Shown piece by piece: positions 17,863 through 28,900 of a stretch of 64,000 nt of DNA. Where the stretch lies: the NCBI RefSeq assembly GCF_016127315.1, contig NZ_CP065997.1, forward strand, positions 6,696,001 to 6,760,000. Direction: 5' to 3'. The notes below the pieces were generated by a model that saw nothing but the letters and a program-made list of their open reading frames with translations, ran no database searches and was not told the DNA's origin. Position 1 is the stretch's first letter. The number at the start of each line of letters is the position of its first letter. A program made the position numbers and the translations under genes. The DNA is from Achromobacter deleyi. Lineage in GTDB: Bacteria > Pseudomonadota > Gammaproteobacteria > Burkholderiales > Burkholderiaceae_B.

Positions 17863-19287
17863 CTACCTGCGCATGAACGACGGCAGCACGTCGGCCGGAA
17901 TCGGGCAGACGTAGGGCTGGCCGCGGCGCATTTCCAGCAGTTCCTCCTTGGCGCGCGCCAGCGCCTCGGGCTGGCCATACAGGTCGGCGGCGGTGGCCGC
18001 GATGACCTTGGCCGCGTGCACCATGCCCTTGTGCGCCAGCGACAGCTTGCCCTGCGCCACCATCTGCCAGGAATGGAACGGCGTGCCGTAGGCGTAGCAG
18101 GCGCCCCAGCATTGCGCCGTGGGCGTCACCCAGCTGACGTCGCCGACGTCGGTCGAGCCATAGCTGATCTCGTGCTTGCCGGGCTCGTACGGTGCCACCC
18201 CGCTGAACAACGGCGTCGGATTGCGCAGCACCGCGCCCAGGTTCTTGCCGGCGTTGTCGATGTCGTCGGCGGAAATCGCGTCCCACATGCGGCGCGCGGC
18301 CTGCTGTTCACCCTCTGTGTACGCGGGCCCCTGCAGCGCCTGCATGTTGGCGTACATGACCTGGTTGAGCACGTCGTTGGGAATGTAGTTCGAGCAGGCC
18401 TTGTCGAACACGATCTCCAGCTCGCAGTCGGTCATCAGCGCCGCGCCGCGGGCCACGTTCTTGACCCGCTCGTACAGCTCGGCCGCCTGTGCGTTGATCG
18501 GCGCGCGCACCAGGTACAGCACCTCGGCGCGGGCCTGCACCACGTTCGGCGAAATGCCGCCGCTGTTGGTCACGGCGTAGTGCACCCGTGCGTCCGGCAC
18601 CATGTGCTCACGCAGATAGTTCACGCCCACGTTCATCAGCTCCACCGCGTCCAGCGCGCTGCGGCCCAGATGCGGCGAATTGGCGGCGTGCGCGGCCACG
18701 CCGCGGAAGCGGAAATAGGCCTGAATATTGGCCAGCGACGACTGGTGGAAGATGCCCGTGTGCGAAGCCGGATGCCAGGTCAGCGCCGCGTCGAGGTCGT
18801 CGAACAGCCCGGCGCGCGCCATGAAGGTCTTGCCCGACCCGCCCTCCTCGGCCGGACAGCCGTAGAAGCGGATGCGGCCCGGCAGGCCGTTGCTTTCCAG
18901 GAACTCCTTGACCGCCACCGCGGCGAAATGCGCGGCCGTGCCCAGCAGGTGGTGGCCGCAACCGTGGCCGTTGCCATTGGGCGTTTCCGGCGATGGCTGA
19001 CAGGCGAAGGCGCCGCTTTCCTGGCTCAGCCCCGACAGGGCGTCGTACTCGCCCAGGATGCCGATGACCGGGCCGCCCGCGCCGGCCTCGGCGACGAACG
19101 CCGTCGGGATCCCTGCCGCGTCGCGCGTGACGCGAAAGCCGGCCTCTTCCAGCATGGCGATGTGCAGTTCGGCCGATTTGTGCTCGTCATAGCGCAGCTC
19201 GGCCAGGCTCCAGATGCGGTCGCTCAGTTCCGCATAGCGGTCGCTGCGGGCGTCGATGAACGGGGCAAGTTTGTCGATGGCTCCCAT
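17863..19287 (-). CDS. M20-family amidohydrolase, AbgB-like
   Basis: Zinc-dependent peptidase/amidohydrolase of 474 residues resembling subunit B of p-aminobenzoyl-glutamate hydrolase. It shows GEYDALSGL (metal-binding Asp), the HGCGHH metal motif with NGNGHG before it, the catalytic pair in PAEEGGSGK, and the dimerisation-domain motif GVAAHAANSP. The ATG at 19287 follows GGAG with six bases spacing. It is 69 bases downstream of a Bug-type substrate-binding protein gene, and the two are probably expressed together: uptake of an amide-linked acid followed by its hydrolysis. No AbgA partner is seen. The exact substrate is unknown. Confidence 0.85.
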   Translation of the reverse strand: MGAIDKLAPFIDARSDRYAELSDRIWSLAELRYDEHKSAELHIAMLEEAGFRVTRDAAGIPTAFVAEAGAGGPVIGILGEYDALSGLSQESGAFACQPSPETPNGNGHGCGHHLLGTAAHFAAVAVKEFLESNGLPGRIRFYGCPAEEGGSGKTFMARAGLFDDLDAALTWHPASHTGIFHQSSLANIQAYFRFRGVAAHAANSPHLGRSALDAVELMNVGVNYLREHMVPDARVHYAVTNSGGISPNVVQARAEVLYLVRAPINAQAAELYERVKNVARGAALMTDCELEIVFDKACSNYIPNDVLNQVMYANMQALQGPAYTEGEQQAARRMWDAISADDIDNAGKNLGAVLRNPTPLFSGVAPYEPGKHEISYGSTDVGDVSWVTPTAQCWGACYAYGTPFHSWQMVAQGKLSLAHKGMVHAAKVIAATAADLYGQPEALARAKEELLEMRRGQPYVCPIPADVLPSFMRR

Positions 19288-19356
19288 CGTGTCTCCAGTG
19301 GCGGTTCTACAGGGTCTACAGGCGCCGGCGACGACACGCCGCCGGCGGTGCAACGC

Positions 19357-20340
19357 TTACTCGTCAAGCTTGATGGCGGCAGTTTCAATGATTTTCCGAT
19401 TGGCGGCCAGCGTCTCGGCAATGCGCTGCGCGAAGGCCCGCGGCGTGCCGGTCTCGGGCGCCGCGCCGAGGGTGGCCAGCCGCTGCACCAGGGCCGGATC
19501 CGCCATGGCCTGCCGCACTGCGTCATTGAGTTTCTGCACCACCGCATCGGGCGTGCCCGCTGGCGCCACCAGGCCGAACCAGGTCTGTCCCAGGGCATTG
19601 AGCTGCGGATAGCCAAGCTCGGCCAGCGTCGGCAGCTGCGGCAGGCCCGCCAGGCGCGTCGGCGCGGCCACCGCGATCGGGCGCAGCTTGCCCGCCTTGA
19701 TCAGCGATTGCGCCGAAACGTATTGGTCCTGTTGCACCTGCACCTCTCCGCCCACCGCCGCGGTCAGCGCCGGGCCCATGCCGCGATACGGCACGTGCAG
19801 CACCTCGACCTTGAGGTCGGCATTCATGGCCGCCAGGTTCAGGTGGCCAAGCGAGCCGACGCCCGGCGAACCGAAGGAATACTTGCCGGGATGGGCGCGC
19901 AGCTCGGCCAGGAACTGCGCGAAATCGGTGGCCGGAAAGGCCGGATTCACCATCCACACCACCGGCACGTTCGCCACCGAGCCAACCGGCTTCAACTGGG
20001 TCGCGGGATCGACGCGGCCAGTGCCGTACAGCAGCGGATTGACGGCCATGGTGCTGACCGTGGCCATGCCCAACGTGTAGCCGTCAGGCTCGGCCCGCGC
20101 CACGGCCTCGGTGCCGATCAGGCCGCCGGCGCCGGCGCGGTTTTCCACCACCACGCTCTGGCCCAGTTCCTTGCGCAGGCCATCGGCCACGGCCCGCGCC
20201 AGCACATCGGTGGAACCGCCCGGCGCGAACGGCACGATCAGGCGCACCGGCTGCGAGGGATAGGCGCCCTGCCCGAGCGCCACGGAGGAAGCGCCGACCA
20301 GGGCGGCGCAGACGACAGCATGCAACAGACGGGACTTCAT
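19357..20340 (-). CDS. Tripartite tricarboxylate transporter substrate-binding protein (Bug family)
   Basis: Periplasmic solute-binding protein of 327 residues with a signal peptide (MKSRLLHAVVCAALVGASS, cleaved near ALGQG). The Bug signatures VRLIVPFAPGGSTD and the central FGSPGVGS loop are present. These proteins are hugely expanded in Bordetella and Achromobacter and usually lie apart from TctAB membrane genes, as here. It precedes an AbgB-like hydrolase and faces a LysR gene, so the ligand may be the hydrolase substrate. Confidence 0.9.
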   Translation of the reverse strand: MKSRLLHAVVCAALVGASSVALGQGAYPSQPVRLIVPFAPGGSTDVLARAVADGLRKELGQSVVVENRAGAGGLIGTEAVARAEPDGYTLGMATVSTMAVNPLLYGTGRVDPATQLKPVGSVANVPVVWMVNPAFPATDFAQFLAELRAHPGKYSFGSPGVGSLGHLNLAAMNADLKVEVLHVPYRGMGPALTAAVGGEVQVQQDQYVSAQSLIKAGKLRPIAVAAPTRLAGLPQLPTLAELGYPQLNALGQTWFGLVAPAGTPDAVVQKLNDAVRQAMADPALVQRLATLGAAPETGTPRAFAQRIAETLAANRKIIETAAIKLDE

Positions 20341-20413
20341 GGAATGGCGAATCCTCGAGTGGAAACCGGTAGCCGGCATCACGCCATTCTGGGCAGGGCA
20401 TATCCTTATTTCA

Positions 20414-20437
20414 AATACATTAATGCGGCAATACATT
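20414..20437. promoter_or_regulatory. AATACATT direct repeats between Bug and LysR genes
   Basis: AATACATT occurs at 20414-20421 and 20430-20437, 16 bases apart, in the A+T-rich gap between divergent genes. It may be part of the LysR operator region. No full inverted repeat was found. Confidence 0.3.
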
Positions 20438-20467
20438 CACATTTTGAATAGCTTATTCGCTCGTGCC

Positions 20468-21412
20468 ATGGACGTCGCCCCCGCCACCCTGCTTGCCCGC
20501 CTCCTGGCCAAGGGACGCCTGCGCCACCTGCAACTGCTGGCCGGCGTGGCCGAACTGGGCAGCCTGCAGCAGGCCGCCGCCCAGATCGGCATGAGCCAGC
20601 CGGCCGCCACCCACGCGCTGGCCGACATCGAATCCCTGCTGGGCGTGGAACTGTTCGAGCGCCACGCCCGCGGCATGCGCGCCACCCGCAGCGGACAGTT
20701 GATGGCCGATTGCGCGCGCGGCATGCTGACCACGCTTCGCGCCTCGACCGACTCGGTCGCCGCCCTGCGCGGCGGCGCCTCGGGCAACCTGCGCCTGGGC
20801 GCCATTCCGGCGGCCAGCAGCGGCCTGCTGGCCGAACGCCTGCCGGCCTACATGCGGACCCATCCCCACCTGCAGGTGGACTTCCAGGAAGGCAGCCGCG
20901 AACAATTACTGCCGCTGGCGGCCGCGGGCAACCTGGACCTGCTGCTGTGCCGGCGCCCGGAAGCGGTGCCCGCCGGCCTGGAATTCGTCCCGCTGCAACA
21001 GGATGCCGCCATCATCGTCGCCACGCCGGGCCATCCGCTGCTGGCCCGCGATGCCGCGCCCACGCTGGCGCAGGTGGCCTCCCAGTTGTGGATACGGCCA
21101 CGCCCCGAACTGGCGATCCACGCCGTCTTCACCGCCTTCTTCGAGCGCGCCGGCGTGGTGCCGCGGCTATGCCGCCTGGCCAGCGCCGCGCCCCCCATGC
21201 CGCTGCTGATCGCGGTCATGCAGGCGCAGCAGGCGCTGGCCATGGTGCCGCTGACGCTGGCCGGCTGGTATCTGCAGCATGGCCATTTCGAGCGCCTGCG
21301 GATCGAGTCGCCGGGCGCGTTCCAGCCCATCGGCGCCATCGTCGGCGAGGCCGGTCCGGGCCGTGAATTCCTGCAGTGGCTGATGCGCGCGCCAAACCGG
21401 CAGGTCCGCTAG
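20468..21412 (+). CDS. LysR-family regulator, divergent from the Bug/amidohydrolase genes
   Basis: Regulator of 314 residues with an N-terminal helix-turn-helix (LGSLQQAAAQIGMSQPAATH) and a C-terminal effector domain. I use the ATG at 20468; in-frame starts at 20423 and 20339 add residues without similarity and run into the divergent gene's start. The arrangement suggests control of the Bug protein and amidohydrolase genes. It ends convergently, 19 bases from the next LysR gene. Confidence 0.82.
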   Translation: MDVAPATLLARLLAKGRLRHLQLLAGVAELGSLQQAAAQIGMSQPAATHALADIESLLGVELFERHARGMRATRSGQLMADCARGMLTTLRASTDSVAALRGGASGNLRLGAIPAASSGLLAERLPAYMRTHPHLQVDFQEGSREQLLPLAAAGNLDLLLCRRPEAVPAGLEFVPLQQDAAIIVATPGHPLLARDAAPTLAQVASQLWIRPRPELAIHAVFTAFFERAGVVPRLCRLASAAPPMPLLIAVMQAQQALAMVPLTLAGWYLQHGHFERLRIESPGAFQPIGAIVGEAGPGREFLQWLMRAPNRQVR

Positions 21413-21431
21413 CCGCCGCGCCGAGGCCGGC

Positions 21432-22298
21432 TCAACGCAGCGCCCGCTCGATCGCCTCGCGCGCCTGGCCGATGAAGGGGTCTTCGCCCGGCCGCGGCGG
21501 CAACAGGCGAAATTCGACGTCGGGCAATGGCGGCAGGCCCGGCGCCTGCAGGCGGCCGATGCCGGGCGTCAGCGCCGACTCGTTCAGGCAGGCCACGCCC
21601 AACCCCGCCGCGATCGCCAGTTGCAGCCCGGCCACGCCCGAGGCCACATGCGCCACCGCGTACGGCACCGCGCGCCGCGCCAGCAGCCGCTCGGCGTACT
21701 GGCGCAACGCGCAGGTCTCGGGCAGCGCCAGCAACGGCAGCGGCGCCACCGGCGCCGGCGCCGGCGCACCCTCGGCCGCCATCCACAGCAGCGATTCGCG
21801 CCGCAGCAACGGCCCCTGCGGCCGCCCTTTCGACGCGCCGCGCTCCTGGATCACCATCGAAATGCCGACATCCACTTCGCCGCGTTCGTAGGCCGCCTCG
21901 ATCGTGCCGCTCTTCATGATGGTGACGTGCATGCGCACCTGCGGATACTGCTCGTTCAGGCGCCGCAGCAGCCGCGCCACGTCGCCAGGACGGAAGTAAT
22001 CGGTGATGCACAGCCGCAGTTCACCGCGCAGCGCCACGCCGCGCAGGTCGCGAAAGGCCTCGTCGCTCAGCGCCAGGATGGCGCGCGCATGCGCCAGCAG
22101 GCGCTCGCCGGCGGGAGTGGCGATCACGCCCGCCTTGCCGCGGATCAGCAGCGGCTGGCCGGCCCGCTCCTCCAGCTTGCGCATCTGCTCGCTGACCGAC
22201 GACTGCGACAGGAACACCTTGGGCGCGGCGGCGGTCAGGCTGCCCGCGTCCAGCACCGCCACCAGGGTGCGCAGCTGGTCGAGATCGAATCCGGACAT
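21432..22298 (-). CDS. LysR-family regulator, divergent from the tautomerase gene
   Basis: Regulator of 288 residues with the typical N-terminus (FDLDQLRTLVAVLDAGSLTA), recognition helix LSQSSVSEQMRKLEE and an effector-binding domain. It lies 107 bases from the divergent tautomerase gene, with an ATCCA/TGGAT palindrome between them that could be its operator. Confidence 0.83.
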   Translation of the reverse strand: MSGFDLDQLRTLVAVLDAGSLTAAAPKVFLSQSSVSEQMRKLEERAGQPLLIRGKAGVIATPAGERLLAHARAILALSDEAFRDLRGVALRGELRLCITDYFRPGDVARLLRRLNEQYPQVRMHVTIMKSGTIEAAYERGEVDVGISMVIQERGASKGRPQGPLLRRESLLWMAAEGAPAPAPVAPLPLLALPETCALRQYAERLLARRAVPYAVAHVASGVAGLQLAIAAGLGVACLNESALTPGIGRLQAPGLPPLPDVEFRLLPPRPGEDPFIGQAREAIERALR

Positions 22299-22303
22299 GA
22301 TTT

Positions 22304-22326
22304 ATCCAACGGTTTATACGATGGAT
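22304..22326. promoter_or_regulatory. Putative LysR operator upstream of tautomerase gene
   Basis: ATCCA and TGGAT are inverted around 13 bases in the A+T-richer gap between the LysR gene and the tautomerase gene. The spacing fits a LysR-type dyad but the match is short. Confidence 0.35.
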
Positions 22327-22405
22327 GAAATCGTAAATTCCCGCTTTTCCGATGTCAATGCGGTCCCTACACTGGCTCCATTCCCCCTCACCCAAGGAGC
22401 CTGTC

Positions 22406-22798
22406 ATGCCCCACATCGTCATCCACGTTTCCGGCCAGCCCGATGCCGCCCGCAACCGCCGCATCGTCGATTCGGTCGCCAGCCTGACGCAATCCGTGCT
22501 CGGCAAGAAGCTGCCGGTCATCGCCATCACGCTGCAGCACATCCCCCACGACCAGTGGTTCATCGGTGCGCGTCCCCTGTCGGAACTGGGCAAGAACGCC
22601 TTCCACCTGGACATCAGCGTCACCGACGAGACCAACACCAAGGCCGAGAAGGCGCGCTTCATCCAGGAGATCTACGCGGCCTTCGGCGAGGTCCTGGGCG
22701 AGCTGCACGAATGCTCCTACGTGCACGTGATCGACGCGCGCGCCGCGGCCTATGGCTATGGCGGCAAGACGCAGGAATACCGGCACCAGCACGCCTGA
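22406..22798 (+). CDS. Tautomerase (4-oxalocrotonate tautomerase-like) family protein
   Basis: Protein of 130 residues whose sequence begins Met-Pro, so processing leaves the catalytic Pro1 of the tautomerase superfamily. The length is about twice that of 62-residue 4-oxalocrotonate tautomerases, as in fused or long members. The ATG at 22406 follows AAGGAG with seven bases spacing. It faces a LysR gene and ends at a terminator shared with typA. The substrate is unknown. Confidence 0.8.
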   Translation: MPHIVIHVSGQPDAARNRRIVDSVASLTQSVLGKKLPVIAITLQHIPHDQWFIGARPLSELGKNAFHLDISVTDETNTKAEKARFIQEIYAAFGEVLGELHECSYVHVIDARAAAYGYGGKTQEYRHQHA

Positions 22799-22844
22799 GA
22801 CCCACGCGCCGCGCCGCCGGTCGATCACCAACCGGCGATCGACG

Positions 22845-22881
22845 AAAAAAAGCCGCACACCCCGAAAGGTGTGCGGCTTTT
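22845..22881. terminator. Bidirectional intrinsic terminator, tautomerase gene and typA operon
   Basis: A 13-14 bp stem AAAGCCGCACACC / GGTGTGCGGCTTT with loop CCGAAA has T-runs on both strands. It lies between the tautomerase gene and the convergent rimP-typA operon and would end both transcripts. Confidence 0.88.
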
Positions 22882-22917
22882 CCGTTTTCAGCCGCGGGGC
22901 ACGAACCCCGCTTCGCC

Positions 22918-24741
22918 TCAGACGGCGGATTCGCGCGCGGCGCGCTTGCGGTCGTTTTCCTGCAGGTGACGCTTGCGCAGGCGGATCGACTTGGGCGTGA
23001 TTTCGACCAGTTCGTCGTCGTCGATGAATTCCACGGCGTATTCCAGCGACATCTGGATCGGCGGCACCAGGCGCACGGCTTCGTCGGTGCCCGAGGCGCG
23101 CACGTTGGTCAGCTGCTTGCCCTTGATCGGATTCACGACCAGGTCGTTGTCGCGGCTGTGGATGCCGATGATCATGCCTTCGTACAGCGCATCGCCCGGG
23201 TTCACGAACATGCGGCCGCGATCCTGCAGCTTCCACAGCGCGTAGGCCACGGCGTCGCCGTTGTCCTGGCTGATCAGCACGCCGTTGCGGCGTTCGCCGA
23301 TCGAGCCTTCCTTGATGGGCGCGTATTCGTGGAAGATATGGCTCATCAGGCCGGTGCCGCGCGTCAGCGTCAGGAACTCGTTCTGGAAGCCGATCAGGCC
23401 ACGGGCGGGGATCAGGTATTCCAGGCGGGTGCGGCCACGGCCGTCCGGCTGCATGTCCTGCAGATCGCCCTTGCGGCGGCCCAGTTCTTCCATCACGCCG
23501 CCCTGGTGGGCGTCTTCGACGTCGATGGTCAGCGACTCGAACGGCTCGCACTTCACGCCGTCGACTTCCTTGAACACCACGCGCGGACGCGACACGGCCA
23601 GCTCGTAGCCTTCGCGGCGCATCGTTTCCAGCAGGATCGTCAGGTGCAGTTCGCCGCGGCCCGACACTTCGAACACGGTGTCGTCGCCGGTGTCGCGCAC
23701 GCGCAGCGCCACGTTCGACTTCAGCTCGCGGTCCAGGCGGTCGCGCAGTTGGCGGCTGGTGACGAACTTGCCTTCACGGCCGGCCAGCGGCGAGGTGTTG
23801 ACCATGAAGTTCATGGTCAGCGTCGGCTCGTCGATGCGCAGCATCGGCAGCACTTCCTGCGTCACCGGGTCGGTCACGGTGCAACCGATGCCCAGGTCTT
23901 CGATACCGTTGATCAGCACGATGTCGCCGGCTTCGGCTTCATCCACCACGATGCGCTCCAGGCCGTGGAACTTCAGCACCTGGTTGATGCGGCCGCGGCC
24001 GCCCTGGCCGTCGGGGCCGAACTTGTACGCCACATCCATGCCGGGACGCATGCGGCCGCGGTTGATGCGGCCCACGCCGATCTTGCCGACGTAGCTGTTG
24101 TAGTCCAGCGAGATGATCTGCATCTGCAGCGGGCCGTTGGGATCGTCGTCACGCTGCGGCACGTGCTGCAGGATGGCTTCGAACAGCGGGCGCATGTCGC
24201 CTTCGCGCACGTCCGCGGTCAGGCCGGCGTAGCCGGACAGGCCCGAGGCGTACACCACCGGGAAGTCCAGCTGCTCGTCGGTCGCGCCCAGCTTGTCGAA
24301 CAGGTCGAAGGTGGCGTTGATGACGAAGTCGGTGCGGGCGCCCGGACGGTCGACCTTGTTGACCACCACGATCGGCTTCAGGCCCAGGGCCAGCGCCTTG
24401 CGGGTCACGAAGATCGTCTGCGGCATCGGGCCTTCGACGGCGTCGACCAGCAGCAGCACGCCGTCGACCATCGACAGCACGCGCTCGACTTCGCCACCGA
24501 AGTCCGCGTGCCCCGGGGTGTCGACGATGTTGATGTGCGTGCCTTCGTATTCAACGGCACAGTTCTTGGCCAGAATCGTGATGCCGCGTTCTTTTTCCAG
24601 GTCGTTCGAGTCCATGACCCGTTCGGTCAGCGCCTGGTTTTCGCGGAAGGTGCCGGATTGGCGCAGCAGCTGGTCGACCAGGGTGGTTTTACCGTGGTCC
24701 ACGTGGGCGATGATGGCGACGTTGCGCAAGGCGCGAGTCAT
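22918..24741 (-). CDS. typA: Ribosome-associated GTPase TypA/BipA
   Basis: Translation-factor GTPase of 607 residues that binds the ribosome near the A site and supports ribosome assembly, cold growth and stress responses. GTPase motifs are AHVDHGKTT (G1), DTPGH (G3) and NKVD (G4); EF-G-like domains follow, and the C-terminal BipA domain ends in a basic tail. Its start overlaps the truB stop by four bases (ATGA), and it is the last gene of the rimP-nusA-infB-rbfA-truB-typA operon. Placing typA at the end of this operon departs from the E. coli order. Confidence 0.96.
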   Translation of the reverse strand: MTRALRNVAIIAHVDHGKTTLVDQLLRQSGTFRENQALTERVMDSNDLEKERGITILAKNCAVEYEGTHINIVDTPGHADFGGEVERVLSMVDGVLLLVDAVEGPMPQTIFVTRKALALGLKPIVVVNKVDRPGARTDFVINATFDLFDKLGATDEQLDFPVVYASGLSGYAGLTADVREGDMRPLFEAILQHVPQRDDDPNGPLQMQIISLDYNSYVGKIGVGRINRGRMRPGMDVAYKFGPDGQGGRGRINQVLKFHGLERIVVDEAEAGDIVLINGIEDLGIGCTVTDPVTQEVLPMLRIDEPTLTMNFMVNTSPLAGREGKFVTSRQLRDRLDRELKSNVALRVRDTGDDTVFEVSGRGELHLTILLETMRREGYELAVSRPRVVFKEVDGVKCEPFESLTIDVEDAHQGGVMEELGRRKGDLQDMQPDGRGRTRLEYLIPARGLIGFQNEFLTLTRGTGLMSHIFHEYAPIKEGSIGERRNGVLISQDNGDAVAYALWKLQDRGRMFVNPGDALYEGMIIGIHSRDNDLVVNPIKGKQLTNVRASGTDEAVRLVPPIQMSLEYAVEFIDDDELVEITPKSIRLRKRHLQENDRKRAARESAV

Positions 24742-25487
24742 AGCGAGTCCTTTAAGGTGGTGGCGGGCAGCAAGCCCGCCGGCAATTCGTTCAGTGCAAG
24801 CAATGCCTGCTTGGGGTCTGGCATCGCCTGCAAGGCATCCAGCGCAACGGCGCGTTCCAGAGAAAATGGCCCGACGTGCGTGCGCCGCAGCGCCGCCAGG
24901 TGGGCGTAACAGCCCAGCGCGCGCCCGATGTCCTGGGCCAGCGTCCGGATGTATGTGCCTTTACTGCAAGCCACATCGATCTCTGCCTGCGTCCCGTTCA
25001 GGGACAGCAGCTCGATGCGGTAAATCGTAATCTGCCGCGGCGGGCGTTCCAGTTCGATGCCCTGGCGCGCGTATTCGTACAGCGGCTTGCCGTCGCGCTT
25101 GAGCGCCGAATACATGGGCGGAATCTGCTCGATCGTGCCCGAGAAACGTGACAGCGCTTCGCGCAGGGCCTGTTCCTCGACCACGAAACCGGGCGCGGCG
25201 GTGGACACCACGTTGCCGGTCAGGTCGCCGGAATCGGTTTCCTCCCCAAATTGAAGCGTAGCGCGATATGCCTTGTCGGCGTTGAGCATCGCGCCGGAAA
25301 TCTTGGTTGCCCGGCCCATGCAGCACACCAGCAGGCCGGTGGCGAAGGGGTCGAGGGTGCCGGTATGGCCGGCTTTCGCCGCGTCCATGGCACGCTTGGC
25401 GCGTTGCAGCGCGTGGTTGCTCGACAAACCTACGGGTTTGTCGAGCAACAGCACACCGTCGAGCGCAAGCCCGCGTCGTTTAGCCAT
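24738..25487 (-). CDS. truB: tRNA pseudouridine(55) synthase
   Basis: Converts U55 of the T-loop of tRNAs to pseudouridine and acts as a tRNA chaperone. The 249-residue protein carries the catalytic motif [12 protein letters not shown] with its Asp, plus the N-terminal [12 protein letters not shown] and the late KGTYIRTLA motif. It is shorter than E. coli TruB (314 residues) because the C-terminal PUA-like extension is reduced. It lies 39 bases after rbfA and is coupled to typA. Confidence 0.95.
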   Translation of the reverse strand: MAKRRGLALDGVLLLDKPVGLSSNHALQRAKRAMDAAKAGHTGTLDPFATGLLVCCMGRATKISGAMLNADKAYRATLQFGEETDSGDLTGNVVSTAAPGFVVEEQALREALSRFSGTIEQIPPMYSALKRDGKPLYEYARQGIELERPPRQITIYRIELLSLNGTQAEIDVACSKGTYIRTLAQDIGRALGCYAHLAALRRTHVGPFSLERAVALDALQAMPDPKQALLALNELPAGLLPATTLKDSL

Positions 25488-25526
25488 CGTCGGAATCCGG
25501 AAATTAAAGCAGTGACGACAGCCCGA

Positions 25527-25928
25527 TCAGGACTGGTCTTCAGGTTCGTCGGGCACGCCCGAGTGCGGGCCGGGCCGGTTTGCGCGGTCGATGAGGATCG
25601 ACATTTCGATACCACGGGCAATCTGCTCGTCGTGGAAGAAGCGCAAAGTGGGGACAGTGTGAATGTGCAGCAGCTTGTACAGCTGGGAGTGCAGCCAGCC
25701 GGCCTTCTCGTTCAGCAAGGCGGTCGCGGCCTCGGGCTCGGCGCCCAGGACCGTGAAATACACCTTGGCATGCGCGTAGTCGGTCGACAGTTCCACACCG
25801 GAGAGCGTGATCAAGCCAGCGCGGGTCGTGTCGATCTCGCGCTGGATGATCCCGGCCAGATCCTTCTGGATCTGGTCGGCCAGTCGCAGATTGCGACCGG
25901 GGATGGCTTTGGACTTGTGACGGCTCAT
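25527..25928 (-). CDS. rbfA: 30S ribosome-binding factor A
   Basis: Late 16S rRNA maturation factor of 133 residues with the KH-like RbfA fold ([18 protein letters not shown] and the VYFTVLG strand). I start it at the ATG at 25928 (MSRHKSKAI); the TTG at 25937 is less likely. It follows infB by 23 bases, as in most proteobacteria. Confidence 0.94.
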   Translation of the reverse strand: MSRHKSKAIPGRNLRLADQIQKDLAGIIQREIDTTRAGLITLSGVELSTDYAHAKVYFTVLGAEPEAATALLNEKAGWLHSQLYKLLHIHTVPTLRFFHDEQIARGIEMSILIDRANRPGPHSGVPDEPEDQS

Positions 25929-25951
25929 TAGAAACAATGCCTCGCGACGCC

Positions 25952-28900
25952 TTACAGCGTACGCGCGATTTCCTTGATTTCAAAGACTTCCAGCTGGTCA
26001 CCCACCTGGATGTCGTTGTTGCCGCGCAGCGTAAGACCGCAATCGAAGCCCGACTTGACTTCCTTGACGTCGTCCTTGAAGCGGCGCAGCGAATCGAGCT
26101 GACCGGTCCACTGGACCACGTTGTTGCGCAGCAGGCGGACCTGCGAATCGCGACGCACCAGGCCGTCGAGCACCATGCAACCGGCGATGTTGCCGATGCG
26201 GGAGATGCTGTAGACCTCGCGGATCTCGACCAGGCCGATGATCTCTTCCTTCTTCTCGGGCGCCAACATGCCCGACATGGCTGCCTTCACTTCGTCCACG
26301 GCGTCGTAGATGATGTTGTAGTAGCGCACGTCGATGCCGTTGGTCTCGGCCAGCTTCTTGGCGCTGGCTTCGGCGCGGACGTTGAAGCCGATCACCACGG
26401 CGTTCGAGGCGATCGCCAGGTTGATGTCGCTTTCCGAGATGCCGCCCACGGCCGCGTGCACCACTTGCACACGGACTTCGTCGGTCGACAACTTGGTCAG
26501 CGACTGCACCAGCGCTTCCTGCGAACCCTGCACGTCGGTCTTGACGATCAGCGCCAGGGTCTGGGTGCCTTCGCCCAGGTTGTCGAACATCGATTCCAGC
26601 TTGGCGGCCTGTTGGCGTGCCAGCTTGACGTCGCGGAACTTGCCCTGGCGGAACAGCGCGATTTCGCGCGCCTTGCGCTCGTCGGACAGCACCATCAGCT
26701 CGTCGCCGGCGGCCGGCACTTCGGTCAGGCCCTGGATTTCCACCGGGATCGACGGGCCGGCGGCCTGGATCGGCTTGCCGTTCTCGTCGAGCATGGCGCG
26801 GACGCGGCCGAAGCTGGCGCCAGCAAGCACCACGTCGCCACGGTTCAGCGTGCCGCTCTGGACCAGGATGGTCGCAACCGGGCCGCGGCCCTTGTCCAGG
26901 CGGGCTTCGATCACCAGGCCCTTGGCGGCCGAGTCGACCGGAGCCTTCAGTTCCAGCAGTTCGGCTTGCAGCAGCACGTTCTCGAGCAGCGCGTCGATGC
27001 CCTCGCCGGTCTTGGCCGACACCGGCACGAACGGCACGTCGCCGCCGTATTCTTCCGGCACCACTTCCTCGGCGACCAGTTCCTGCTTGACGCGCTCGGG
27101 GTTGGCGCTGGGCTTGTCGATCTTGGTCATGGCCACCACCATCGGCACGCCTGCGGCCTTGGCATGGTGGATGGCTTCACGCGTCTGCGGCATCACGCCG
27201 TCGTCGGCCGCGCAGACCAGGATGACGATGTCGGTGGCCTTGGCGCCACGGGCACGCATGGCGGTGAACGCCTCGTGGCCCGGGGTATCCAGGAAGGTCA
27301 CCATGCCACGCTCGGTTTCCACGTGGTAGGCGCCAATGTGCTGCGTAATGCCGCCGGCTTCGCCCGCGGCAACCTTGGCGCGGCGGATGTAGTCCAGCAG
27401 CGAGGTCTTGCCGTGGTCGACGTGGCCCATCACGGTCACGACCGGAGCGCGCGGCAGCTGTTCGGCTTCCGACACGCTGGCGGTTTCATCCAGGAAGGCT
27501 TCCGGATCGTCGAGCTTGGCGGCGATCGCCACGTGGCCCAGTTCCTCGACCACGATCATGGCCGTTTCCTGGTCCAGCACCTGGTTGATGGTGACCATCT
27601 GGCCCAGCTTCATCAATTGCTTGATGACTTCGGCGGCCTTGACGGACATCTTGTGGGCCAGGTCGGCCACGCTGATGGTTTCCGGCACGTGCACTTCACG
27701 CGCGATGAATTCCTGCGGCGCCGGCTCGTTGCGGCGGTCGTTGTGCTGGTTGCGGCCACCGCGGCCGCCACTCTTGCCACCGCCCTTGCCGCCGGCACGC
27801 CAGCCGTCACGGCTGGCCGGCGCCGCCGGCTTGTCGGCCGGCTTCTTGCGCGAGGCGTCATCCGACCAGGTCGAGGCGACCTCGGCCGTCTTGATGGTCT
27901 TCTTGGTGCCGGGCGCGGCGGGCTTGGCGTCCTTCTTGGCGCCAGGCGCGGCGCCGGGCTTGCCGGCCGGCTTGTGCAGCGTGCCCGAGATCGGAGCGGC
28001 CGCCGCGGGCGGGGCTTCCGGTTCGGGGGCGCGCAGCACCTTGCGCGGGCGGTTCAGCATCTCGCGCAGCGCGGCGGCTTCGGCCTCGGCGGCACGGCGG
28101 GCCTCGTCGCGGCCGGCGCCAGTGGCGGAGGCGGCGAGCGGCGGGCCGGCGCGGCGGTTGTCGGCGCGGTTGCCGATCTTGGCGGCGGGCGCAGCGGACT
28201 CGACCGGCTTGGCGGCGGGTTTGACGGGTTCAGACTTCGCGGCAGGCGGCACCTGGGCGACAGGCGCGGCGGCCTGGGATGACGATGGTTCGGACGTATT
28301 GGCTAGCACAACGGGTTCCGGCTTGGCTTCTTCAGCCTTGGGCTCGGTGGATTCAGTCTTGACTTCGGGCTTGGCCTCTTCGGCCACGGGCTCGGCAGGA
28401 GCGGGCGCCGACGTCGGTTCCGGTTCAGGCTGGGCCTGGACTTCGGCGGCGGGAGCCGCGACGGGGGCGGGCACTTCGGCCGCGACGGATTCAACAGGCG
28501 CGGGCGCTTCAACCGGCGCGGGCGCTTCTACAGCAACGGGCTCTTGCACCGGGGCCGGAGCGGGAGCCTGGACCGGCGCGGCGTCGCGCGGTTCGACCGG
28601 CGCGGCCACTTCGGACGCGACGGGTGCGGACACCTGCTGGGCTTCTTCCGCGCCCGCTTCCTCTTCGGCGCGAGCGGCGGCGGCTTGCTCAAGGGCGATT
28701 TCGGAGGGATCACGCTTGACGAACACGCGCTTCTTGCGCACCTCGACCTGGATGGTACGCGAGCGGCCGGTGGCGTCAGCCTGGCGGATCTCGGAGGTCT
28801 GGCGGCGCGTCAAGGTGATCTTCTTGCCTTCGGTCGCGCCGTGGGCGCGACGCAGCGATTCGAGCAATTTCGCCTTGTCGCTGTCGGTGACGGAATCGTC

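Noticed and set aside
18016..20451. 811-residue plus-strand frame
   Set aside because: Spans the antisense of two well-supported genes (amidohydrolase and Bug protein).
25937..28282. 781-residue plus-strand frame
   Set aside because: Antisense to infB; the composition mirrors the IF-2 codons and there is no start signal.
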